Assembly (NCBI GenBank): GCA_023052935.1
Contig: CM041293.1
Coordinates: forward strand, 177,745,600 to 177,809,599
Direction: 5' to 3'
Source of the DNA: Piezodorus guildinii
Taxonomy: Eukaryota > Arthropoda > Insecta > Hemiptera > Pentatomidae
Length of the DNA: 64,000 nucleotides
A program made the position numbers and the translations under genes. The notes below the pieces were generated by a model. It saw only the letters and a list, made by a program, of their open reading frames with translations. It searched no databases and had not been told where the DNA came from. This document shows positions 11,894 through 24,500 of this stretch, in pieces. The first letter of the stretch is position 1. Each line of letters begins with the position of its first letter.

Positions 11894-12178
11894 ATTTTGG
11901 TGTTCGTGCTCGTTATTGAAAAAAAAATATTTTATTTATTCAAAAGTTACAAAATATCGATAATAACACTTTAAAAGACAATAATGACAATCTTGATAAT
12001 AACAATATGGCTATACTAGATCTGACATAGATTATGTACCGTAATTACTGCGAGGACTTGAAGAGAGTGTTCCCTGGGAGAAGGGACAGGGTATATAAAG
12101 GTTAATAGGACTGCTGAATAAGATTCAAGGAATATGGTGTGATCTGCAGGTGCACTATGGCCTCATGGTGGCGTGACT
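11893..12178 (-). repeat. 5' LTR of the errantivirus
   Basis: Partner of 4695-4980 at an offset of 7198 bp. It would drive transcription towards lower coordinates. Confidence 0.93.
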
Positions 12179-12249
12179 TTTTATTTATTATTTTTCACGC
12201 AAATTTTTTATTATAAATTTAGTGATGATTGAATAATTGACAGTGTGAT

Positions 12250-13535
12250 AAATATAAAGGATGAGAATACAAACGGACTTCTTCGATACAAAGACGACAT
12301 ACTGGAAAAAGCACATAACCATTATCTCAGCCAACATACAAAGGACTCTAAGTTCGACTAACTATCCTTTATATAGAATACTATGCAATTACAATGCTCC
12401 TGACCCTGAAACGTACCTCACATTCAAAGTACATTGTAATATACCAATTTTTTATAAGTATTGTATTTATTTATTTATTATTTGATTATTGTGTTAGGCA
12501 GGCTAACAATAGAATACAAAGTGAAATTTAAATAACAGCTCTTATTTGGTTGTTTGTTTACAAACATAGAATCCATTTTGGATGGAAGGGTTTTACCAGG
12601 TACAAATTGGTAGGTGTATCTAATTATACTAATCTAATTATACCTGGTCATAGTTTAGTTTCAAGAGGGACTTGGAAGAGTGAGGAGCTGTGTATAAATA
12701 TGAAGAGAGATAATGGTTAGCCTGCCTGCATATTGTTTGTATTATGTTTGTAAGTTATTATTATAATTAAAAAGTTAAATAATAAAAATGTGCCTGATTG
12801 TCAAGAACCCATACCATACCCTGAGAGTAAAATGAGTTATAATGAAGTAAATATTGTGTGAATTGATTTTTTTTTTCTTAAAGAATATTTTTTTAAAATA
12901 AGGATATTATAGTATATTATAACATATAAAGAAATTGAAATGTGTCAGCCAATTAAGAGTTGCAAATCCAGAACATATTAGAATCTATGGGAAAAACTCA
13001 TATTTTATGTTCGTCACAAGAAAGCTGTTATTATGCAGTCGATTTATCTACAACAGTCTGTATCACATTCTCCTTCACTGCCTGGCACACAATGAAAATA
13101 GACGACAATTTCTTCAAAACTTCATCTTAGAATCTTCTGATAAGCAAAGTATCCATGCTATACTGAGTATCGATAGTGTAGATAAGTTACATAAAGTGTA
13201 CTATTACATGATGGCAGTTCAAAAAGTGCTCAATTCTTTATCCTAGAACATTTTATATTCAGTGTTTATTTTCATTTTATCTTCAAAGTGATATTTTGCT
13301 TATTTGTTGTTTCAGTTATAGCACCAGTAACTGTTTATTCTTTAATCTGTAATTTATTTTTGAAAGTCAAATTGTTTTAGTGAATTTTCACTATTATTTT
13401 ATTTATTTTTAAACGATATGTATATAAAATTCTAAAACCATAATATTGTAATTTATAGCCAAGCTAGGCTCTATTTGTATGGGGAAGCCCCAAAGACAAA
13501 TAAAATTTCTATTCTATTCTATAAAGGACGAGATG
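12250..13535 (+). mobile_element. LINE 3' remnant with TTCTA tail
   Basis: Codons near 13050-13245 give HILLHCLAHNENRRQFLQNF and a SIDSVDKLHKVYYYMMAVQK end, like the cysteine/histidine-containing C-terminus of Jockey/R1-type LINEs. The 3' untranslated part has a poly-purine AATAAAAT and ends in TTCTATTCTATTCTAT at about 13510-13530. Upstream of 12900 nothing is recognisable; a 74-codon frame at 12261 has no known match. The left boundary is a guess. Confidence 0.5.
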
Positions 13536-13584
13536 ATTGGGGTGACCGTCAAAAAAGATAAGTAAATATTGAAAAACTATTTAC

Positions 13585-15175
13585 AGGGTGTCTAGCAAAT
13601 CAGCTCAAAGAGATTCCCTCACTTTACCTGTTGTAAGAAGTCTTTTAACTGGCCAAACCTCAGTGAAAATCGACAAAACAAAGAATAATTATAATGAATG
13701 TGGTATACTAGATTAAAAATATATATAATGACTAATTACTTTACGATAAGATTCAACTATATCTACCCGACACCAGCTGAAATTGTAGTTGTTAAAGTTG
13801 TCTTACCAATGAATTATGATGAACTTGAATAATAATAATAGCTTTATTGGCATCGTATTGACAAAAGCCTCTCCCATAGGGAGGAATTTATAGAAGTTGG
13901 CTATAGTTAGAAATAATAAAATATTGAAAAAAAGCAAATAATCCAAAGAAATACAAATAATTATAAAATACAAAACTCCAAAAAACAAAACAAAACAGAT
14001 TCCTTGAAAAATACACCAAAATCAAACACAAATTAAATATTTTTTAAAACGTTTGTCCACCAGGATTTGTCCCTCGCAACCAGCCACCAGTTTTCGCCAA
14101 CAGTCTGTGTCAATTCGTCCCTCCACCTGCGATGTGGTCGCCCCCTCTGCCTGCTGTCCTCTCTCGGGATCCACTCCGTGCAAGCTCTGGTCCATCTTTC
14201 GTCTTTCAGCCTGGCCAAGTGCCCAGCCCAGCTCCATTTTAATCGATGTGCCTCAACCCTTAGACTTTTAATGTTCACTTTCTGAAGAATATTTTCGTTT
14301 TTTACTCTCTCCCTTTTCTGAATAAACATTAAACTTCTTAGAAGCTGCATTTGCATGGTAATCAGCCACCGGTCGAGTTTTCTTGTAAGTGCCCAGGTTT
14401 GAGCCCCGTAGAGAACCGTGGGATATACACATGTGGTCAGAACTTTGGTTTTAAGATCTAGTGACAGATTGCTTTTGAAGATCTTTTGGAGAGACCAATA
14501 TTTGCACCACCCGAGCTTAACTCTTCTTTCTATTTCCTTATTGATATTTTCTCTAAATGATATTGTCTGCCCTAAGTAAATGTACTCCTCTACATATTCT
14601 ATCTCACTATTGTTAGCATAAACTGGTATTTTTATTGAGTTTGTCATAATTTTAGTTTTTGCTGTATTTATATTAAGTCCATATTTTTTGCTAATGCCTA
14701 CTATTTCCTCTATCATCCGCCTTAGGCCGTTTATGTCCGGAGATATTAGACATATATCGTCCGCAAATCTTAAGTTGTTGAGCATTTTCCCATTGACGGA
14801 TATTCCCAGGCTTTCCCAATTTATTTCTCTAAATAGTTTATGAACTTGAATACTGCTGTTAGTAATAATCAATAATTACAAATCTGACTACCAATTTATT
14901 TACAATCAATATATCTATATAAACTTTAAGAGCTTTTCTTTAATGTTTGAATCTCTGCAGCCAAATCTTCAGCTTTCTAAAAAGCTTCTTGGAGCAGTTT
15001 TGCTTTTTTTACCTCCAATTCCTTCACCTGAAGGTTGACTTTTACCTTCTCCACAGCCCTCCTGTCCTTTTATGATATTAAATATTAAACTCGCTTTATG
15101 ATATTTGCAACATCACAACAAGCAGGCATATTGGAACTTTTGAGTTATTTAGGGACACTTTTCCCTGTTGCTAGA
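13585..15175 (-). mobile_element. CAGGGTGTC DNA transposon, copy 2, broken by a LINE
   Basis: The ends are CAGGGTGTCTAGCAA and its mirror, flanked by ATTTA on both sides (13580-13584, 15176-15180), a five-base target duplication. Read on the minus strand it aligns along its length to the element at 61583-63072. A short coding remnant (KDRRAVEK, then a lysine/glutamate-rich coiled coil) sits near 14950-15090 and has stops. An RTE-like LINE is inserted at 13832-14839. I cannot assign it to a known transposase superfamily. Confidence 0.78.
13832..14839 (-). mobile_element. RTE-like LINE, 5' truncated, with 13-bp target duplication
   Basis: Open minus frame of 279 codons covering the end of a reverse transcriptase (LRFADDICLISPDINGLRRM, YVEEYIYLGQTISF) and the C-terminal region (YGAQTWALTRKLD, SWAGHLARLKDERW, RQRGRPHRRWRDEL). 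These are typical of RTE/BovB-type elements. The 3' tail is an ATT-type repeat at 13829-13841. ATGAACTTGAATA flanks both sides (13819-13831 and 14840-14852). The host sequence is the CAGGGTGTC transposon. Confidence 0.88.
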
Positions 15176-15525
15176 CACCCTGATTTATTAACCAATGTTT
15201 GTACCCACATTGAGTCTTCATTGGGCTGCTTATTTGAATGCTAGAAGATGAATGAATCAGCTTTCTAACTTCAATGAAGAAGCCCTAAAGAAGATCTGAA
15301 ACTGTGGTTAATAAATAGTTTTTCACTATTTGCTAATCTTGTTTTTTAACAGCCACTCCGATCATCTCATCCTTCATACCATAAATTTAACCAAATAAAA
15401 TAGTAATATACTTAACAACTTCAATTTAATTATCTTCTGGACCTTAATAGAATTACTTATTAAACATGGAAGGAACAGAAACACAAATACAAAAAGGATG
15501 AAATAAATAAACTTTGGTAAATATT

Positions 15526-15531
15526 TTTATT
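15526..15531 (-). promoter_or_regulatory. Polyadenylation signal of the TPR gene
   Basis: AATAAA reads on the minus strand about 56 bases past the TAA stop of the TPR gene. This spacing supports 15705-15587 as the true last exon. Confidence 0.6.
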
Positions 15532-15586
15532 TAAAACATAAAGGCAACAACATTTATAAATATATATTATATTAATGCAATCACTT

Positions 15587-18500
15587 TTATGTCCTTTGCC
15601 TTTTCAACTTGGCACGCGCTTGGGCTTTGGTCAGTCTCGTGTGTGTTCTCTCTGTGGGTGCGTCCGCCTGCTGGGCACTGTCTTCTTTATCCTCCTTATA
15701 CATTTCTATCAAACAGAAGAGTTAAATGTTTATTAAATGAAAGTATGTATTAGTATTTTACAAAATATTTTATAGGCAAGTCGTCACTTAATATATATTT
15801 TAACTAAATTAAAAAAAAAAATCTGGTGCAAGCAACACACGACTTTCACTTACCTCAATTTTTAAAATTGATTAAATAATTTTCAAATACAGTTAAAAAG
15901 AAAAATGTGTGAAAATAATAAAGAATTGAATTTATATAGAAACATGTGTTTTATTAAAAAATCTATTATATTATTATTGGGTTGTTTCACATGAAATGTC
16001 CGTTTTTATAGTTTCTGAAATACATAAAGGATTTTGCAGGTTTCTGTTGTTTTCTTCCGAATGTTTACATATTTAAAGTAAACAGTTACTAATCCTCTAC
16101 CTTTGTATTATAAACATTAGCTTCCCAATCAATTACCCACTTTTTAGTATACCTCCAAATATGAACATGGAAACACGTGATTTTCAAGTCATATTTTTAT
16201 ACGAGTTTAAACTCGGCCATTCAGCAGCTGAGGCCGCTAGAAATATTTGCAAGGCGTTTGGGGAAGGGAGTGTTTGTTAAAGAACGGACCATTCGCCATT
16301 GGTTAGCTAAGTTTTCAGCTGGGGATACATACTTGGAAAACTTGCCCCGAGGAAGACCTCCGTCTGTAATAGACAACAATGTCCTCAAACATACAGTAGA
16401 AGGAAACCCCTACCAAACAGTTATAGGACTCTCAGCACAACTAAATGCAAGTGCATCTACCGTTTCCAGACAGTTTAAAGTGTATTGGGAAAGTAAAAAA
16501 GCTCAATACATGGGTACCTCATGATCTCACTGAGCGGCAGCAATTGAAACGCCTTGAGACCTGCGTTTCTTTGCTTTGAAAGAACTGGGTTAGGAAGTTC
16601 TTCCGCACCCACCATATTCTCTCGACTTGTCTCCAACAGATTACCACCTGTTCAGGAATTTAGACAACTTCGTCAAAAGAAAACTTTTTGAAAATGATGA
16701 TCAAGTGAAACGTGCGTTTTCAGATTTTGTTTCACTTCAAAGCTCAGAGTTTTTCAGTCCGGGGATAAAACATTTGGTGTCACATTGGGAAAAATGTGTA
16801 GAAAAAGAAGGTAAATACTTCGAATAAAATTATCTTGTTTTCATATCGTATTTTTATTAAAAATCCTTTACCTTGAAAACGGACATTTCATATGACACAA
16901 CCCAATATCTCAGTTAGTTTCATCGGCTTTTCATCACTCTTTATCAACTTTTACAAGCTTGTGTATAAGATAATATTTTTTCTAAAATCTTTAGCTTTCC
17001 AACGGTATATTACACATCTATATTACTGTTCTTATTTTCAAAAACACAAAAATTGGATAAAAAAATAGTTTTACTCTTTTCTCCTTTAGTTGGCTATCGA
17101 ATTCGTTCAACTTGTATTTATAGCCATTTTTTATCAATGATTATCAGATGATATGGTTATTCTTATGGAATCTACACAATTAAAGGTTCTTTATAAGAAG
17201 AAAATTTAAAATATCTGCATTTAAGCCACATCAGACTATTTCAATCTGAATGAAACCTACATAATATTAAAGCCCATTAAATTTTACACCAATATAATGA
17301 GTTTAATCAAAATCATTAGAGCCGTTTTTGAGAAAATAGTAAAAAAGTGAAAATGCATAGTATAAAGTGTTTTCTGGTTAGCTGATTTTGATGAAAAGAT
17401 TCTGTAACATCTCTGGCGTATAGTTGTCTTAAATATGAAGCTTCAGTTTCATAGAACTTTTCGTTTATGCTCGGGAGTTACCACACACACACACCTTTTT
17501 TCGGGACTTGGTTATTTCGACTCAGGGAACCCTAAAACATGTAATTCCGTTGAAAACTGGAATTCGAAAATCTTCACGATCGCAATACTTTCCCTTACTA
17601 TATATTTCATATATATGTAAGTAAAAGTAAAAAGCCAACTTTCAACAACTTTCACTTACAACTCAGCTTGAAATAAATTTTGCAGCAGAAGCAATAGTAA
17701 AAGTTTTCAAAGAAATTATATCCAGTTACCATTGAAACACATCTGGATATAATCTAAAAGCGAAAATTGTTAAATACAACAATATCCTAAGTTTATGGGT
17801 CTTTTGTTATTAATTTATAAAATGACTATAATCCTGATAAGTTTTAAACGGATGTGAAAAGTGGTAGCTTACTTTGAAGGATGAAACACTTTAAGGTTTT
17901 CGAGAATAAGATAATACATAAAATATTAGGTCAAAAGAGAGATAAAGCCACAGTGGAATTCAGAAGGTTACACTAAGAATTATGGAGCTTGTACCACGTC
18001 AATATAATTGAGTTGATAGCATTGGGCAGAGATCATTGGACCAATGTGTGTAGGCAACATTTGGTGGTATCAGCATGGAACCTTGAGATTGGCAAAGCAT
18101 AATATTATTATGGGTCTTTTATCACCCTTTGATAACTTTTTATGTTACATATTAATTTTTCTAAAATCTTGTTCTTCACAATGGTGTATTAAATATCTGC
18201 ATTAGACTCATCATTTTTTTACTTTCACTTACCTATATATGGAATATATACGAGGCATGTTTTTTAAGTAAATACCGTTTTGGAATTAAAAAAAAAGGAC
18301 GTGGAAAGATATCGAAATAATTTTATTTTTACATGAAAGCCTGTACCTTAATCTACTTATCTACATAATTTCCATGAATTTTGAGGCACTTGTCATAACG
18401 CGGCACCAGTTTTTGAATACCCTCCTCAAAAAATTATGCCGTCTGACTTGTAAACCACTACATCACAAATGTTTTGACTTCATTATCGTCTTGCGTGCAA

Positions 18501-21500
18501 TCCAGAACAAAAGACGTGGCAAGTTAAGTAAGGGTATCGTTTTGCTGCATGACAATGCCCGTCCACATGTGGCTAATCGGACCAAAGATCTCATCAAATC
18601 ATTTAAATAGGAAACTCTAGATCATCCTCCATACAGCCGTGATCTGGCGCCCAGCGACTACCATTTTTTCCTGCACTTGAAGAAACACCTGGGCGGTCGG
18701 CGTCTTCAAGACGATAACGAAGACAAAACATTTGTGATGCAGTGGTTGACAAGAATTTTTTGAGGAGGGTATTCAAAAACTGGTGCCTCAAAATTCATGG
18801 AAATTGTGTAGAAAAGTAGATTAAGGTACAGGCATTCCTTTAAAAATAAAGTTATTGCGATATCTTTGCACGTATTTGTTTAATTCTAAAACGGTACTTA
18901 CTTAAAAAACATGCTTCGTAGTAAGAGATAGTATTGCGAACGTGAAAATTTTCTAATTCCAGTTTTCAACGGAAATACACGTTTTAGGGTCTCTTGAGTC
19001 CAAATGACCAAGTCCCACAAAAAGGTCTGTCTGTGTGTGTGTGGTAACTCTCGTTCCTAAATTAAAAGTCCTATAAAAATTAAATGTTATATTTAAGACA
19101 AATATATGCCCGAGATGTTACAAAAACTTTTTCATCAAAATCAGCTAACCAGAAGAGCCACTTTATACCATGCCTTTTGCACCTTTTTATGATTTTGTCA
19201 AAAACAGCTCTAACTATTTTGATTAAATTTGCTATATTGATGTAACATTTAATGGGCTTTAATGTCATGTAGGTTTCATTCTGATTGAAATAGTACAACA
19301 GGGCTTAGCTGCCGATATTTTAAACTTTCTTCCTCTAAAGTACCTTTAATTCTGTAAAAATAAATATATTATCTTGTTAGCATTGATGAAAAACAAATAA
19401 ATATATAAGTTGAACGAATTCGATATCCAACTAAAGGAAAAAAAAAAAAAAAAATTTAATGCATTTTTTTTTAACATAAAAAAAGTAATATACATATATA
19501 ATATACTGTTGGAAAGCTAATGATTTTAGAAAAAATATTGACTTATACACAAGCTTGTAAAAGCTAATAAGTAGTTATGAAAAGCCGATAAAACTGATTA
19601 TTTTAGATAATAATATAATAATATTTTTAATAAAACACATGTTTCTATAGAAATTCAATTTAATTAATTCTTTAATGGTTTCACACATTTTTATCTCCAA
19701 GTGTATTTGAAAATTGTTTAATAAAATTAAACGGAGGTAAGTGAAAGTCTTCTGCACCAGAGTTTTAGATATTTTTTTAATAATTTTTTTTTTCCGGCTT
19801 ATCCTACGCACTGCAGCCTCAACCTGGTCTGTTGTGCGCCATTTATTTAATCACAAAAAAATTTTATCCTTTACTGCTTTAGTTGATTGACTTGGTCATT
19901 TGGACTCAGAGGACCCTAAAAAGTGTATTTCCGTTGAAAACTGGGATTAGAAAATTTTCACAATCACATTACTTTCCCTTACTATATATTTCATATATAG
20001 GTAAGTGAAAGTAAAAAAAATCTCAGCACAGGAAATTGTAGTGAGGAAATTGAAAGAAGTCATGTTAAAAGGTATTTGAAGGTCTGTAAAAAAAAAAAAA
20101 TTAAATGGCAATGATATTACCTGCAAGTAAGTCTAAAGGAGGATCCAGAAGCGACTGCATTTGACATCCAATGAAAAACCTCCAAGCTCTTGCGATCAAA
20201 TATCCAAGAGTTGCGATGGATATCGTAAGCAGTGCCATCAGTAGTGGGTGCTGAAAAATAACAAAATAATTTATAGCAAAAATCTTCCAGAACATTTTTC
20301 TTCCAAACCAACTTCTGAACTGTCAGTTATTAGTTAAGCAAAGATCTGTGATCAGGATCTGTTTTAGAGAGGATGTTGTAATAAACCTTTATTATTAAAC
20401 ATCAATTGTTTATTATTTTGCTTTATTTATTTTTAAAGTGTGAGCTGTCTAACATAACATAATTAAACCCATGATGAATTGACATTCCTCAAATGATGAA
20501 TAACAATAGTTGATTGTTGGGAGATTCGTAGCTATCTTTGTATACTTGTTATATCTTATCATAAAATTTAGATATAACATTATTTTTACCCTGAATCATT
20601 TTATTCTCTGACAATTAGGGTGGCGATACACAGTGAGAATTAGGGTATGTATAGGTGAGATGAAAGTATTGTATGTGTTCACGAAAGTAGCAGGAGAGGA
20701 GGGGAAGGCTTATTTTTAAAAAAAATATTTGGATAATGACATCAAATATTACTAATAGAAAAATCCTATAATATCATTAAATATTATTTTTTTTAAAAGA
20801 TACAAAAACTGAATGATAAAGTTATATCAAAACAAACAAGTGTAATCACGAAAACACATCACAAAAATATGTTTTTTGATGTAGAAACTCGATTTTTAAA
20901 AATTAAACATTATTTATAATAAAAGGTGAAAAAAATAAATGACAAAGTGATATAGAAAATTCGATAATTGAATATTTATTATAATATGTTGAAAGTACAC
21001 GATATTCACTTTCACCTACGAATCACGGATTTTACCTCACCTACACATATCCTAATTCTCACTGTGTATCACCGCCTTTATATGCTTGTATGTAAATTGT
21101 TCATTATTTTTGATCTTACGTCAACAATTTTATTTAGTTTTTAGCATTGATTTTAAAATCTATGTTAAATTATTTTGTAAATAATATGCTGAATATTCTC
21201 CTCGCATAACAACTAATTTCTGCTTTTTTCGTCACCCTCTTCTATATTTAAATGGTAAGTCTTAACGCCTTAGACTGTTCACTCCTTTCTGAGCTACCTT
21301 TCTTGGAGAGGTGAGCTGTTTTTAATTTATATTTATTTCATACTACCAATTATTTTATCAAATTAAACTTTTTAAAATTTCTCATTATTTTTTACTTTAC
21401 ATCAACTTAAGAACTGACTGTTTACTTTTTCTGTTAAAATTTTTATATCAGTGTAATGAAAATCATTGTGATTTCGTTACTTTTTTTTTTTACATAACCC

Positions 21501-24500
21501 ATCAATTTCATATATCAAGTATTGTATTTACTATTACCATAATTCATTATGGGGATTGGGATGGTCAAGCTGCTATTTCTCCACATACGACCCATCGTTA
21601 TGGATAATTTATGTTGATCCAAGATCAAGCAGTTCTGCTACGATAAGCTGAACATCCATCCAGTTAAAACATTTCAGTATGCTGCTGTAAGGAAATTTCT
21701 CCTTAATAACTAGAAAAGTCATCCTCTAAAAATGTATTTCATTAAATATTTTCGTTTAGAAATACATTCTGACCAGTAATTTGTTATATTTTCCAAGTCA
21801 AACATTTATACTTAATTTATTCCTCCCTAACATAGACAGACTTATGCTATTTCAGACTGATTCGTGCATTGGGAAGAGAGTTGGGATATTAAAAAAGTGT
21901 CCTTTTTAGTGTGGTAATCCTAGTTAACACTGAAACACTTTGATTTGTATCCTTTTAAAGAGTGAATCAAGTCAAAAATGTTGGTTCTCTTTCATTTTGA
22001 ATCGTATCCTAGTTACAACATATGTCAATTGTTAAGAATCCTTTCAACAAGAATGGCGACTTAAACTTAAAAAAAAGAAAAAAAAAGAAACATCCTTAAA
22101 ATATGAAAATGATGGATATCAATTGTTTCGTCCACCAATCTGTCTCAATGCTAGAGACTTCAATTGGAGAGACTTAATTAAAAAAAAAAAAAAATTCTAC
22201 CGGATAGCATTGTGTGACCTAAAGTTGAATATGAGATATAAAATAAATAAATTAAATAAACAGTAAATAAAAGGTGAACAAAATGAATAAAAACTAAACT
22301 AAGGAACATTAAAAACAAAATATTTAATCTACTTAGAAAACAAAAAGGAAAAAAAATAAAGTTAAAAAATAAAATGTATAAAGTTGTTAAAACTAATAAA
22401 AACAAAGAAAAACTTACAACACAATTATATAAAAAAAAGAAAAGGGTACTTAAGAGTTCAATAGTCAAGACGCAATGGTTGCTGTACGCGTACAGACCGA
22501 CAGCTGCTAATGCGCCAAATACTCGTATAGGGCGAAGCAAAAACAAAAATATTCATGAAGGAATATTATAATGGAGACCGGAGGTATTCCTGGGTGTACT
22601 CGCATAGAGTGTCTAATAAAAAATATTCCCTAAGGAATATGAAGAAGAGAGACCGTAGGTACTCCTGCCTGAATGAGCGTCCAAAAACAACTGAAAAGAA
22701 AGATAAGCCGGTGTATTGCTGAAAGCGTAAACAAACTAATTCTCTTTGGATGTAAACATACCGCCGGCTTCGTTTCCTCGAAACACAACACTCAGAAGCC
22801 AAACTATGAGACATTTTAAAATTAGAATTTATAATAAAGAGGACTAAAATGTATACATTATAAAAATATATTGTACTTAATTTTAAAGAATAGCGTTATT
22901 GAAATAGAATAGAATACAAATGTTTAATATAAAACAAAAATTATTTAAATGAAGTAACAAAAAACCACTTTATACAAAATAGAAAATATAATATATATGT
23001 ATGTATTAGTAATAAAATATATATACATTCGGGCCCGAACATCAATCAAAATAGTAAGATTTGTCCTTATCATGCGTTATGCATTCTCCTACCTTAATAT
23101 AGACAGTTAGCCGTATGCTTTTTCAGACCGATTCTTGCATCGGGAAGAAAGTTGGGATATTGAAAAGTGTCCTTTTTAGTGTGGCAATCCCTCGGTAATA
23201 TTATCGCTGAAATATATCAATTTGTATCCTTTTTAAAAAAGAATCAATTCAAAAATGGTGGTCCTCTTCCAATTCGAATCTAATCCTACTTACAAGATAT
23301 TTGAATTGTTAAGACCCCTTTCAACGACAATGGCAACTTTAACTTAGAAAAGAAAAAAGGAAAAAACGTCCATAAAATATCCTTCGAAATAGAAAATTAT
23401 ATATTTTTGTGCGAAATCCTATAAATGACAGTTAGCCTAATGTTATTTCAGACTGATTCTTGGATCAGGAAGAAAGTTGCTACACTAATAAGTGTTCTTT
23501 TTAGTGTGGTAATCCTAGTTACCTCTGAAATATATTCTTCCATTTTGAATTGTATCCTAGTTACAGGATATGTCAATTGTTAAGAATCTTTTCAACAAGA
23601 ATGCCGACTTAAACTTAAAAAAAAGAAAAAAAAGAAACATCATTAAAATATTGAAATCAGGTATTTCCTTCAAAACAGTAAACATTTAAAGCTCTAGGAT
23701 TTTCATGAGCTTACAATGTATTGAGAATACTGGGAGGTAAAGAAATAATTTTGAATAGTATAGGATCAAACAATATCAGAGCTACAAACAGGAAGGTTTC
23801 TTAGAAGGGCTATGCAAAAAATACACCCTTTCACTCCTAGAGCAGAGATAACCCTCTACCTGAGGACAGGATAGGAAGCAGAAGTCCAACCACGAACAGA
23901 GGAAGTCGGGGGTCAAGCCAGGGAAGAATTATGCAGTTATGTCCGAAGGTACCTTTTTCACATTATATTATGTGGTAAATCTGAACAAACCTCAGTATTC
24001 TCAATAATGAACAATGCCTCACTGTATATTTTTATGTGTAATAATATGTACAATTTTATAAATAAATGTGTATTATAAGTTAATTACTTTATTCCTCTTT
24101 ATGCCACTTGATCCCAATAATGAATTGATAAACATGATACCTTAGGAAAAGAAATCCAAAAGTTTTATAAAATAATAACCGAAATGTTTTACATTAATAC
24201 AGTTTCGGAGTCAACCGCTGCCTTAAAAAAGCAGTGGGCAATGCATAGTAAGCTTAAACATGATATTTTTTGCACAACTTTTAAAACATTAACATTGCAG
24301 ATGTCATACATAAAAACTACATCAGCATACTCAACACCTATATGCAGCAATTAAATATCTTAGTAAGTGAATATAATATGATGAATATTTTTGAGATACT
24401 GTAAAAAGTGAGAGAATGGTGAATTTCTTTTATAAATATAGATTAAATTAGTAAAAATGAAATTATAGAGGAAAGGACCTTACCGATATTGATGGCTCCG

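Larger units (their letters stand above)
4695..12178 (-). mobile_element. Errantivirus (Gypsy-group endogenous retrovirus), full-length structure
   Basis: A 7484-bp provirus-like element on the minus strand: LTR, tRNA-Lys-type primer site, gag, pol, env, polypurine tract, LTR. The two 286-bp LTRs look identical over their length and begin AGT and end AATT, as errantivirus LTRs do. The polypurine tract next to the 3' LTR reads AAGGACGGAGG. Flanking four-base sequences are cttt and tttt, so the target duplication is imperfect or the ends are off by a base. gag and env are open; pol is broken in at least three places. Not a host gene. Confidence 0.93.
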
